From positions 1,302,001 through 1,366,000 of the forward strand of contig NZ_JAPELX010000001.1 in NCBI RefSeq assembly GCF_026343335.1: a stretch of DNA of 64,000 nucleotides, read 5' to 3'. The stretch comes from Streptomyces sp. NBC_00078. Its GTDB lineage: Bacteria; Actinomycetota; Actinomycetes; Streptomycetales; Streptomycetaceae. Shown piece after piece: positions 50,172 to 58,462 of this stretch (its first letter is position 1; every line of letters begins with the position of its first letter). The translations under genes and the position numbers were made by a program. The notes beneath the pieces were generated by a model. That model had not been told where the DNA came from. It saw only the letters and a program-made list of their open reading frames with translations, and searched no databases.

Positions 50172-50481
50172 GCACCAAATCGTGACTTGCGTCACATGGG
50201 TAACCGGTGTTGTACCCGCCTGACCGAGAACGTCGAGGCAGGCTCGCACGCCGGTGAGCAGTTCGCGGACGCCGGGCCGGTCAGTTCCTCCCAGGCGGCC
50301 CCACAGATGTCGCCCCACAGAAGGCACCCGCGTGCGCACGGCTCAGCCGGGCAGTCGCTGCGTACGCCTCCACTTCCGGCGAATCGAGTTGCACCCGTCC
50401 AAGGGTCGGACGGGCGAGGGTCCGACCCCTGGAGCGGTCCTACGGCGTGCGCCACGTATATGTCAACGGCTCGACGACGCT

Positions 50482-50515
50482 GTGCCCTGCCGACTGCTCA
50501 CCATCGGCAGGGCAC
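50482..50515 (-). terminator. perfect 12-bp hairpin after the YcnI-like gene
   Basis: GTGCCCTGCCGA (50482-50493) pairs with TCGGCAGGGCAC (50504-50515) over a 10-nt loop, 6 nt past the minus-strand stop at 50522. Likely transcription terminator. Confidence 0.7.
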
Positions 50516-50521
50516 GCCGCC

Positions 50522-51259
50522 TCACTCGGGCCGGGAACCGCCGGAGCGGCCACGCACGATGGCGAAGGCCGCCGCGGCCAGGCCCAGTACGCCCACGACC
50601 AGCCCGGCGACACCGAGACCGCGGGCGGTGGAGTCGCTGCTGTCGGAGGCTGCGGACGCGGAGGTCTTCGAGGGGGACGCGGAGGCGGTCGGCACGTCGG
50701 CCTCGTCCGACGCGTTCTTCGCGGTCAGCTTGAGGACCGGAGCCGGGTTCTCCGGCTCCTCGTCGCCCTGCGCCGCCTCCTCGATCCAGCGGACGGTCTT
50801 GCCGTCGGAGTAGGTCTGGAGCGTCTTGAAGGTCAGCTGGCCGGTGTCCTCGGGCAGCTGCCCGAAGGCGACGTCGAAGTCCTCGTAGTGCCCGGGGTCG
50901 ATCTTGCCGCCGGTCCAGGTGACCTCGGAGACGGCGTCGGTGATGGTGCCGTCGTCGGTCTTGACCGGCGTCTTGAGCTTCGTGTTCGTGACCTTGGCGC
51001 TCCAGCCGTCGCGCGGGGAGACGAGGACGCCGAGGACGGGGTGGTCGGTGGGCAGGAAGACCTGGACCTTGGTGGTGGAGGCGGTGTCCTCCTCGTTGGG
51101 GACGCGGAAGGTCAGGACGCCGTCGGTGGCGCCCTTGGCGTAGCTGTCGGGGTGGACGGTGACGTGCGCGGAGGCGATGCCCGCGGCGGCCAGGACTCCG
51201 GCCGCGGCGAGAGCGGTGACGGCGCCGACGCGGCGCAGCGTGATGCGTACTCGGGACAT
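50522..51259 (-). CDS. YcnI/DUF1775-family copper-binding membrane-anchored protein
   Basis: A 245-residue secreted protein. The signal peptide ends at IASA and the mature chain begins HVTVHPDSYAKGATD, placing His1 as copper ligand as in Bacillus YcnI. The DUF1775 beta domain covers about residues 30-175 (WSAKVTNTKLK, EVTWTGGKIDPGHYEDFDVAFGQLP, TVRWIEEAAQG), then a Ser/Ala-rich linker and a C-terminal helix (GLGVAGLVVGVLGLAAAAF). It forms a unit with the Met-rich protein encoded 37 nt upstream. Probable Cu(II) handling outside the membrane. Confidence 0.9.
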   Translation of the reverse strand: MSRVRITLRRVGAVTALAAAGVLAAAGIASAHVTVHPDSYAKGATDGVLTFRVPNEEDTASTTKVQVFLPTDHPVLGVLVSPRDGWSAKVTNTKLKTPVKTDDGTITDAVSEVTWTGGKIDPGHYEDFDVAFGQLPEDTGQLTFKTLQTYSDGKTVRWIEEAAQGDEEPENPAPVLKLTAKNASDEADVPTASASPSKTSASAASDSSDSTARGLGVAGLVVGVLGLAAAAFAIVRGRSGGSRPE

Positions 51260-51296
51260 GGGTGGGTCGATCTCCGTACTGGAAGGGCGTGTCGGG

Positions 51297-51884
51297 TCAG
51301 ATCGGGTACGCGCTCCCGTGCGGCGGTCCGCGCCGCTGCACCGCGTGCCGCAGCAGGAGGCCTCTGAGCAGGCGCGGCCCGTCGGCCCACCGACGCGCTC
51401 CTACGACGTCCCGCACGTCCGGCACCAGCCGTACCCCGCCGCTCACCAGCCACCAGGCCATCAGGCCCGGCACGAGCGCTGCGGCCCGGCGCAGCAGCGA
51501 CCACAGTGCGACCTCCCCGCGCTGCAGCCACCAGGTCAGTACCAGGGCCGCGGCGACGTGAGCGGCGGTGGCGTGCGGGGTCAGGGCATGCGCGTGGGAC
51601 ATGCGCATGCCCTGCATGCCCATCGTGGCGTGCGGCCGGGCGGCGCCGAACGCGAGGTGCAGTGCGCCCTGAGCGGTGACTGTGCCGATGCCGATGGCCG
51701 CCAGCGACCGCTCCCGGCGGCCCAGCAGGTAGCCGGCGCCGAAGACCGGCACGAACCCGGCGGCCTGCACCCACACGGGCGGTGCCATACCGATCGCCAG
51801 CGCGTGCCCCCCGGCGGCGAGCAGCACGCACAGCGCGGCGAACACCACCGCGCGCAAGCTCCGTACCGCCGGGGACGCACTCAT
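51297..51884 (-). CDS. Met/His-containing four-helix membrane protein, paralog 3 of 3
   Basis: A 195-residue protein starting MSASPAVRSLRAVVFAALC, with the same helix order as the proteins at 26044 and 46126. Its loop is shorter but still Met/His-rich (HATMGMQGMRMSHAHAL). It ends HAVQRRGPPHGSA, sharing the RRGPP motif with the protein at 26044. It lies upstream of the YcnI-like gene, so all three paralogs sit beside copper genes. Function unknown. Confidence 0.8.
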   Translation of the reverse strand: MSASPAVRSLRAVVFAALCVLLAAGGHALAIGMAPPVWVQAAGFVPVFGAGYLLGRRERSLAAIGIGTVTAQGALHLAFGAARPHATMGMQGMRMSHAHALTPHATAAHVAAALVLTWWLQRGEVALWSLLRRAAALVPGLMAWWLVSGGVRLVPDVRDVVGARRWADGPRLLRGLLLRHAVQRRGPPHGSAYPI

Positions 51885-52114
51885 GCCCCGATGCTGCCAT
51901 GCGGCCGACGGATCTCTTCCCCCGCCTGGGCAGGAACACCACCACGGCGTCCGGTCCGGCGCAGTCCGCCTTCCTCTCAGCAGTCGGACCCGGGCACCGT
52001 CCGGTTCCCGGCACTGGCACAGAGGCCGGGACAAGCAAGTACGCCGGGAACAGGGCCGTCCTCGCTCTTCACCGCCCCGGCCGCACGGTCCGGCAGCGGA
52101 TCGCGCGTCGGGTG

Positions 52115-53215
52115 TCAGCCGCCCTCGGCGAGACGGGCGGCCCACCTCTGCTCCACCTTGGCCAGCCGCCAGTACACCAGCGCCGCCGCCCACACGAGCA
52201 CGAACAGGCCGACGATGATGTAGCCGACGTTGCCCAGGTCCAGGCCGGCGATCCAGCCGGTCACCGCGTCGCGCAGACCGAGCTTCTCGTGCAGCACTCC
52301 GACCAGTTCGATGGTGCCGATCAGGAAGGCGACCGCGATGGACAGGCCGGTGATGGCGAGGTTGTAGAACACCTTGCGCACCGGGTTGGAGAACGCCCAC
52401 TGGTAGGCGAAGTTCATGAACGTCCCGTCGAGGGTGTCGAACAGGCTCATCCCCGCCGCGAACAGCAGCGGCAGGCACAGGATCGCGTACCAGGGCAGCC
52501 CGGCCGCGGCGCCGCTGCCCGCCATCACCATCAGGGTGACCTCGGTGGCGGTGTCGAAGCCGAGGCCGAACAGGAAGCCCAGCGGGAACATCTGCCCGGG
52601 CCGGGTGATCGACCTGGTGAAACGGCCCAGGATGCGGTTCATGAACCCCCGCGAGTCCAGGTGCTGTTCGAGAGCGGCCTCGTCGTACGTGCCGGAGCGC
52701 ATCGCCCGGAAGACCCGCAGGATGCCGGATAGCGCCACCAGGTTGAGCGCCGCGATGAGGTAGAGGAAGGTCCCGGAAACCGTCGTGCCGACGACACCGA
52801 GCGTCTGGTGGGTACGGGAGTCGTCGTTCAACAGCGTGCCGGCGAGCTGCGCGCCGCCCGCGACCAGGGCGGCCATGGCGACCACCACGCTGGAATGGCC
52901 GAGCGCGAACCAGAACCCGACCGACACCGGCCGCTTGCCGTCGGCCATCAGCTTGCGGGTGGTGTTGTCGATCGCGGCGATGTGATCGGCGTCGAACGCG
53001 TGCCGCATGCCCAGCGTGTACGCGGTCACCCCGAGGCCGATCCCGAACGCCTTGGAACCGACCTCGTAGTGCCCCGGCACGACGAGCAGGAACAGGATGC
53101 CGAACGCCAGCACGTGCAGCGCGGCGATCACCGCCAGCAGCCCGGCGGTACGGACGGTGTCCTCGCGCCGCCATCGAAAAGCGGTGGGCACGTCGGGCCC
53201 GGTGGGCAGGGTCAT
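52115..53215 (-). CDS. NiCoT-family nickel/cobalt permease
   Basis: A 366-residue, eight-helix transporter. The hallmark helix-2 motif RHAFDADHI (with AIDNTTRK) is present, along with FWFALGHSSVV, LGFLFGLGFDTATEV and LFAAGMSLFDTLDGTFM. ATG 53215 (MTLPTGP) starts shortly before the first helix; the longer open frame is rejected. A CACTTCGTGAAGTG palindrome lies about 30 nt upstream of the start and a longer one at 53473, both candidate metalloregulator sites. The facing ArsR-type regulator is truncated. Confidence 0.92.
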   Translation of the reverse strand: MTLPTGPDVPTAFRWRREDTVRTAGLLAVIAALHVLAFGILFLLVVPGHYEVGSKAFGIGLGVTAYTLGMRHAFDADHIAAIDNTTRKLMADGKRPVSVGFWFALGHSSVVVAMAALVAGGAQLAGTLLNDDSRTHQTLGVVGTTVSGTFLYLIAALNLVALSGILRVFRAMRSGTYDEAALEQHLDSRGFMNRILGRFTRSITRPGQMFPLGFLFGLGFDTATEVTLMVMAGSGAAAGLPWYAILCLPLLFAAGMSLFDTLDGTFMNFAYQWAFSNPVRKVFYNLAITGLSIAVAFLIGTIELVGVLHEKLGLRDAVTGWIAGLDLGNVGYIIVGLFVLVWAAALVYWRLAKVEQRWAARLAEGG

Positions 53216-53472
53216 ACGGTCACGCTCCAGCACCTCGTGGATCACTTCGTGAAGTGCCGTGGCCGGTCTCCTGGCTGACGGGTGCGCGCGTCTTTCGTCC
53301 CGGCCTTCCCGTCCGCCCGGGGGCGGACAGTGACCGTGCACAACTGGGACGAAGACTCCCCGATCACAGTGGCGAGGGCCGCTCCGGCCTGAACCCCCCG
53401 AACCACGAGGGGCCGTCACCGGTCTTCCCGAACACCACGGCCCGCCCACCGTACGGGCGCCCCCTCACGCCT

Positions 53473-53500
53473 GGATACCTGCACAGCTGCGCAGGTATCC
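53473..53500. promoter_or_regulatory. perfect 10-bp inverted repeat, ArsR/SmtB-type operator candidate
   Basis: GGATACCTGC (53473-53482) and GCAGGTATCC (53491-53500) are perfect arms with an 8-nt spacer, 33 nt before the ATG of the ArsR-type reading frame and upstream of the divergent NiCoT gene. Size and position fit a metal-responsive ArsR operator. Confidence 0.65.
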
Positions 53501-53532
53501 AAGATCACACTGCCGCCTGCGAGGATGCCTCC

Positions 53533-53787
53533 ATGCATCTCGTCCCCGCCGAACGCGCAGACCGCCGCGCCATCGACGGCCACCGGGTCTGCGACGCCGT
53601 CGCCGCCATCGGCGAGCCCGACCACGTCCGCGCCTGGGCGGAGCGGTTCTCCCTGCTCTCCGATCCCGGGCGCCTCGCCCTCCTGATGGCCCTGCGCCAG
53701 ACGGGTCCGCTCGCTGTCTCGGACCTCGCCATCGCGACCAGCCGGGCTCGGGCCCGGCCGACCAGAGCGGTCAGCGCGTCCGGTTGA
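53533..53787 (+). pseudogene. truncated ArsR/NmtR-type metalloregulator
   Basis: From ATG 53533, residues 1 to about 67 match an ArsR winged-helix N-terminal half (RVCDAVAAIGEPDHVRAW, FSLLSDPGRLALLMALRQTG, LAVSDLAIAT). The sequence then changes abruptly to Arg-rich residues that are antisense to another regulator fragment. The recognition helix and wing are missing, so DNA binding should be lost. The upstream palindrome and NiCoT neighbour suggest it once repressed nickel/cobalt uptake. Confidence 0.7.
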
Positions 53788-53943
53788 GGGACGGTCTCCC
53801 GTTCGCCCCGCAGGGCGGCGGTGCCGCGGGCAGGGTAGATCAAGGTCCTGAGCCAGGGGTCTTCCAGGTGGGCGGCGATATTCCCGACGAAGACCGAAGG
53901 GATCAGCAGGAGACCGCCGCCGGCGAGGCGGACAGTTCCGCCC
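53738..53943 (-). pseudogene. internal fragment of an ArsR-type winged-helix regulator on the opposite strand
   Basis: The minus strand from about 53943 to 53738 encodes GGGLLLIPSVFVGNIAAHL, LIYPARGTAALRGE and DALTALVGRARARL, a pattern I recognise from Streptomyces ArsR-like regulators with a PSVF-YPARG core. It is bounded by a stop upstream and runs into the reverse complement of the other ArsR fragment downstream. The head-on fusion of two regulator fragments marks a rearrangement joint near 53735. Confidence 0.6.
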
Positions 53944-53945
53944 TC

Positions 53946-54931
53946 TCACACCGGTGCGGTGGGCGGGAAGTGCGTGGCGCGGAATTCGGCGAGGGTCTGC
54001 TCCACACCGGCGATGGTCAGACGCCAGAAGTCCCAGCCGTCGATCTTGTTGCTGCCGGTCGCGGCCCTGGCGGCGGTGGTCGGGGTGCGCCAGGGGCGGC
54101 CCAGGACTTTGAATTGGCCCTCGTGGTTCAGGACTGCCTGGTGCGCCTTCTTCTCGTGCCGGCCGGTGAGGGTGATGCCGACCTTCAGGTCGTCCGGGTC
54201 CAGATGTTCCAGCAGGTCTTGCAGGTCGACTCGGGAGCGTGTCGGGTCGATGGTGGGTGTGATGCCGGGCGTCGTTGCGGCCGGTGTGGGCGCGGCGGCG
54301 GGCCGGTCGCAGGCGCGCTGCAGGGCCAGGGCCATGGCGACTGCTGAGCTGTATGGCGCCTTGGGCCCCCACCTTGTCGTCGATCAGCTGCTGTATGGCG
54401 GGATCGTCCCCGTAGCGGGCGAGCACGCCGACCGCCCCCATGAGGCGGCTGCGGAGCGGGACGAGGTGGGAGTCGTTGAGCGCGAGGATCCGTATGGTTT
54501 CGTCGGCGCGGCACAGGCCGCGTTTCGCTTCGGCCTGCGAGTAGGGGGTGCTGCTGCGCCGGGCGTAGCCGGCGCTGTCGAAGCCGAGCAGGTCGGGGTC
54601 GCTGTGGTGGGCGGGGTCCAGGAGCAGCGGCTGTTCGCGGTCCAGGTCGTCGGCTGATGCGCGGGCGCGGGTACCGCCTATGACCGGCAACTGGCTGCCC
54701 TTGGCGCGGCCTTCCCGGACACCGTCGTAGCGGGCTCCGCCGCTGTTGCAGTGTCTGCAGGCGATGCCGTAGTTCGACACGTCGCAGGCCAGCCACCAGT
54801 GACCCGGGTGGCCGGGCACGTCGCGTACTGGGCACCGAAGATCTCGGCTCCCGCACCGAACCCGTGCTGCTCCGGGAACACGGCCACGGGAGGAAGATCC
54901 GGGGGCGCTCCTGGCTGAGGTCTCCCGGCCG
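53946..54931 (-). pseudogene. HNH nuclease-RAMA protein broken by frameshifts
   Basis: Reading the minus strand, an HNH-like core (FGAGAEIFGAQY in one frame, then PGHPGHWWLACDVSNYGIACRHCNSGG in the next, split near 54823) is followed by a helical region. After a second shift in the G-rich run near 54365 comes a RAMA-type domain (GRPWRTPTTAARAAT, NKIDGWDFWR). Continuity is restored by one-base changes at both places. The 5' end is missing and abuts the AAA-ATPase stop. Such proteins are linked to modified-DNA restriction or defence. Confidence 0.62.
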
Positions 54932-56515
54932 TCAGGCGCGCAGCAGGGTGACGGTGCGCCCGGAGGGCGTGGTCTGCTGCGAGAAGGCGGTGCGCTCGTG
55001 GACCGGGGCTGCCTGCGAGCGGGTGTCGAAGACGACGAGGGTGCCCGTGGACAGCTCCATGCGGTCCAGGTAGTCGTCCAACTGTGCCAGCCCCTCGGCG
55101 AGGGGGTCGGTGCGGCCCTGGCGCCACACCTTCAGCTCCAGCGCCTCGCGCTGCACCGCCCGCGAACCGTCGGCAGCGGTGTACGGCTGGCGGATCAGCA
55201 GGTCCACGCGCCGCCGGCCGACCCCGTACTCCCGGTCGATGAAACCCGCCCCGTTCACGATCCGGTGCAGGTAGGCCATCATCACCAGCTGTGCTGCGGC
55301 CTCCGGGTAGGTCGAGGCGGTGGCCAGGATCTCGCCGTTCTCCCGCCAGAACTCGGCGAAGGAGCACAGCAGCTTGTCCATGTCGATCCGGCCGTCCGGC
55401 AGCCGGAAGCTGCTCGGGGCGGCGACGACCTGGCCCTCCGTGTTGTTTCCCAGGACCCGGACAATCACCTCCTGGTAGATCGGATTGGCCACCCGCACCG
55501 GCGCGTCCGGAGCGACCAGCCCCAGGTCACGCACGTACGCCAGATCGTCGTCGTACGTGTCCGTCGGCAGGAGCAGCTCGCCCGCGATCACCGGCTGGAT
55601 CACCCGCCGCACCCGGTCCTCGCCCAACCTGGCGGCCAGCGAGTCCAGATGCGTCGCACGCGCCAGGATCAGCCGCTCCTTCGCCTCCTCCATGTGCTCG
55701 GCCGTGATCGGCGTGTCCGACGGCACCCCCATCTCCTCGACGACCTCCCGGGCCAGCGCGTTGACCAGCCACGGCTGTCCCTGGGTAAAGCTGAAGGCAC
55801 GCTCCAGCGCATCCACCGTGAAATCCTGGCCCGTCTGCGTGGTGTGCTGCCCGTACAGCTCGGCGACCTCGGCCTCGGTGAAGTCGCCCAACCGCAGCGA
55901 CGCCACCTTGATGTTGAACGGACTCGACGTACCAAGGCGCCCCGGATCCCCGCCCGAGGCCGCCTTGTAGTCACGCACATCCCGCAGCCCGCACAGCACC
56001 ACCGCATGCGGGAAGCCGCCACGGCTGACAGTGAAGCCATCGCGCAACTGCGGCAGCACACTGCGCAGGCTCTCCCCCCGCAGCGCGTCGATCTCGTCGA
56101 AGAACAGCACCAGCGGACGCGGACAGCTCCGCACCCACTCAGCCAGCCCCCGCGTGAGCCGGGACCCGGGCACCGCGTCGGGCCTGGATGCGGGGGGCGC
56201 GAGCTCATCAGGAAGCCCAGCGGACTCCGCGGACCGCCGAATCGCCTCCAGCACCAGCAGCTCGGCCTGGCCGTAGTCCTCCCCGGCCACCTCCGCGCTC
56301 TCGCACGAGAAGTGCAGCGCTGCGTACCGGCCCGAGGGCGTCAGTTCCCGGGCCATCGCCGCCAGCACCGTCGTCTTCCCGGTCTGCCGTGGCGCGTGCA
56401 CCACGAAGTACTGACCCTGCTCGATGTACCCGCGGGCCCTGGGCAGCCGCTCCTGGGCCGGCACCATGTAGTGACGCGTGGGGACGCACGGCCCGGCCGT
56501 ATTGAAGTAGCGCAT
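54932..56515 (-). CDS. AAA-ATPase fused to PD-(D/E)XK nuclease-like domain
   Basis: A 527-residue protein starting MRYFNTAGPCVPTRHY. The N-terminal AAA domain has Walker A APRQTGKTTVL, Walker B LVLFFDEIDAL and an arginine-rich sensor region. The C-terminal part has GRRRVDLLIRQPY and ALELKVWRQG, the spaced Asp and Glu-x-Lys of a PD-(D/E)XK fold. Proteins of this AAA-plus-nuclease type are common in mobile or defence-related loci and poorly characterised. An upstream in-frame start adds 27 residues without homology. It is the only intact gene in this scar region. Confidence 0.85.
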   Translation of the reverse strand: MRYFNTAGPCVPTRHYMVPAQERLPRARGYIEQGQYFVVHAPRQTGKTTVLAAMARELTPSGRYAALHFSCESAEVAGEDYGQAELLVLEAIRRSAESAGLPDELAPPASRPDAVPGSRLTRGLAEWVRSCPRPLVLFFDEIDALRGESLRSVLPQLRDGFTVSRGGFPHAVVLCGLRDVRDYKAASGGDPGRLGTSSPFNIKVASLRLGDFTEAEVAELYGQHTTQTGQDFTVDALERAFSFTQGQPWLVNALAREVVEEMGVPSDTPITAEHMEEAKERLILARATHLDSLAARLGEDRVRRVIQPVIAGELLLPTDTYDDDLAYVRDLGLVAPDAPVRVANPIYQEVIVRVLGNNTEGQVVAAPSSFRLPDGRIDMDKLLCSFAEFWRENGEILATASTYPEAAAQLVMMAYLHRIVNGAGFIDREYGVGRRRVDLLIRQPYTAADGSRAVQREALELKVWRQGRTDPLAEGLAQLDDYLDRMELSTGTLVVFDTRSQAAPVHERTAFSQQTTPSGRTVTLLRA

Positions 56516-56909
56516 ACCGCGCACGCTAGCCGACGGCACCGACAACCTGAGGCGACCGTGCACCCGACCACCGGCTACACCGCCCCGCACGGGCACGAGT
56601 GCCAGAGCAGCGGTGCCCCCGTGCGGGGATCACCCGGCGGGCAGACGCAGAAACGCGGCCAGCGCCCGCTGGGGTGCGGTGACCGCTGGAGCGCCTCCGG
56701 CGACCGCCAGGGCATGCAGGTCACCGCGGCACAGCTCTTCGCGTGCCGATCAGCTCATCCGGGGCACCGCTGTCGTCCCAGTCGGCCTCATGCATCCTGC
56801 CCTTGCCGAAGATCTCATCCGGGCTGGTGAGCGACCGAGGCGCGCACTGCGGCCAGTGCCTTGTTGGACAGTTTGGCCGCGGGTCAGGGGCCGGTTCCCC
56901 GCGACCACG
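56516..56909. other. stretch without a supported gene, before the integrase relic
   Basis: I see no convincing coding sequence on either strand. The plus-strand frame that contains the integrase relic is open through here, but its product is not recognisable. Confidence 0.4.
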
Positions 56910-57095
56910 AACGCCGGAAAGCGGCTGTACCTGCTTCGTCACGGCGGCAAGGAGTGGCTGGACGAAGATCGACACAGTCGCATCGCCGTGGAGACCCGCA
57001 TGGGCCGCGAGGTCGCCGGCGTGGATGGTCTCCACTCGCACGTTGCCCTGGCCATGGAGCAGGAGATTGCCGATTCGCTGCAAAGCAGGTGGCTG
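56910..57095 (+). pseudogene. C-terminal relic of a tyrosine-type integrase
   Basis: In one plus-strand frame, NAGKRLYLLRHGGKEWLDED, then MGREVAGVDGLHSHVALAMEQEI and SLQSRW, resembles the C terminus of actinomycete tyrosine recombinases (R-H box, MGH, YSHVTPAM). The catalytic Tyr position is replaced (GLHSHV) and the N-terminal part is missing. It points to an element that once integrated here. Confidence 0.55.
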
Positions 57096-57221
57096 CGCCG
57101 TTCGTGGTCGGCGAGGGAGGGCACTGGAAAGGCGCCATCTCCCACCGCTCTACCATTCGATCTTGAAAAGTGGTGGAAACCAGCAGGTCAAAGCCGCTCA
57201 GGACACGTCGACATAGTTTCG

Positions 57222-57350
57222 TTCATGAAGTTCATCTCGACCAAGAGTTTCATGCCGTTCGTCTGGTATCGCATCGCGCTCGGCATCGTCATCATCGCCC
57301 TTGTCGCGACGGGCGCGCTGAGCCCGCACGCGGCGGAGTCGGCGGGCTGA
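57222..57350 (+). pseudogene. C-terminal fragment of undecaprenyl-diphosphatase
   Basis: The last about 42 codons, FMKFISTKSFMPFVWYRIAL, then GIVIIALVATGALSPHAAESAG, followed by a stop, match the end of UppP/BacA proteins. The upstream part is absent. It may be a duplicated gene tail carried by a mobile element or the remnant of a deleted gene. Confidence 0.7.
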
Positions 57351-57567
57351 CCCACCGACACCGGCCCGCCTCCGAGAGGACCTGACAGCTCACACCGCTG
57401 GGCACCGACCTGGTCACAGTGATGGGAGCGTTCCTGGACCGGTCCCGGCCGCGGGCCGAACAGCGGCTGCGCGCACGCGTGTTGCCACGAAAATCCGTGA
57501 CCAATCACATACGTCCCGGGTAGCCGTCCGGTAGCGCAGTGTCAGTGCCTGCCCCTAGGCTTGTGGC

Positions 57568-57747
57568 ATGTCCCCGGATTCCTTATCGCCTGGTTCCGTG
57601 CGTTCTGCCGCCGAGGTCAACGAGCAGATCCGTGCGCTGTGGATGCGCGCGGGCGGCTCCCTTTCGGCCCAGGAGCGCGCGGAGTACGAGCTGTTGGTGG
57701 TCGAGTGGGCGGCCGCGATCCGGAGCGGCGTCATCAAGGCGGCCTGA
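57568..57747 (+). CDS. conserved-looking small acidic protein, hypothetical
   Basis: A 59-residue product from ATG 57568: MSPDSLSPGSVRSAAEVNEQ, IRALWMRAGGSLSAQERAEY, ELLVVEWAAAIRSGVIKAA. Codon use is strongly GC3-biased and the helix-rich composition is protein-like. I recall similar short proteins in streptomycetes without known function. It stands alone between the uppP fragment and the hydrolase. Confidence 0.6.
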   Translation: MSPDSLSPGSVRSAAEVNEQIRALWMRAGGSLSAQERAEYELLVVEWAAAIRSGVIKAA

Positions 57748-57857
57748 AGGCGGTTTGAAGGCGAGGGTCTTGAGCCCCTCGGCATGGGGCACCTTGCATA
57801 CGCCCCGCACATGAAGGAGCCCCCGCCCCCAGCCCGAGCCCCCAGCCTCCTGCCGCC

Positions 57858-57885
57858 ATCAGGCATCAGGCATCAGGCATCAGCC
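57858..57885. repeat. short tandem repeat of ATCAGGC (about 4 units)
   Basis: Three perfect heptamers and one variant (ATCAGCC) overlap the 3' end of the hydrolase gene. Likely a slippage-prone microsatellite without function. Confidence 0.6.
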
Positions 57886-58338
57886 AACCCCCTCCATGAA
57901 GGCCACCATCCGCCGGTTGACGTCGTCCGCATGGTCGACCTGCGGTCCGTGGCCCGTGTTCGAGATAATCTCGGCCCTGGCGCCGGACACAAGGCGCGGT
58001 ACGCGCTCCACCTGGCGCCGCGGGTGCACCAGAAGGCTTCGCCTGCCGAGGATCAGATGGAGCGGGGTGCGGACGCTGGAGAGTTCGGCGTCGGAGAGCG
58101 GGAGTGGGGCCGGACGTCGTATGCGGTAGGCGCGGACGCCCAGGCGGATCATCGTCCGCAACTCCGGCACGATCAGGACCGGTTGCTCCAGCAGGCGGGC
58201 CAGCCGGGGCCGCAGAGCCTTCGGGGCGAACGTCGCGAACAGGCTGACGAAGATCCAGACGAAGAAACGCAGACCGACCTTCTCCAGGCCGCCGGACGGG
58301 CACGGTCTCGGGTCGTGGTCTCGGGCACGGATGTCCAT
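57880..58338 (-). pseudogene. alpha/beta hydrolase lacking its N-terminal half
   Basis: A 152-residue frame matching the C-terminal half of alpha/beta hydrolases: cap region (LRFFVWIFVSLFATFAP, IRLGVRAYRIRRP), acid-residue loop LHLILGRRSLLVHPRRQ, and catalytic His in ISNTGHGPQVD. The nucleophile elbow GxSxG and the oxyanion region are absent, so it should be inactive alone. It is divergent from the TetR gene with a palindromic operator between, suggesting it was the TetR target before truncation. Confidence 0.6.
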
Positions 58339-58371
58339 CTCCAGAAGCGATCACCTGTTCGTGATACGACC

Positions 58372-58398
58372 GTACCATCTATTTGGTACGGATGTACC
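58372..58398. promoter_or_regulatory. TetR-type operator candidate (GTACC repeats)
   Basis: GTACC (58372-58376), GGTAC (58385-58389) and GTACC (58394-58398) form an inverted repeat plus a third half-site in the divergent region between hydrolase relic and TetR gene. It is AT-richer than the surroundings. Confidence 0.55.
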
Positions 58399-58462
58399 AT
58401 GACGGCGACGGATGTGGCCCGCCGCCGGGCCGCTCAGCTGGACCGAGGGCGAGGCAGGGAAA

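Noticed and set aside
57858..57885. Possible CRISPR-like repeat
   Set aside because: Only a 7-bp tandem microsatellite without spacers.
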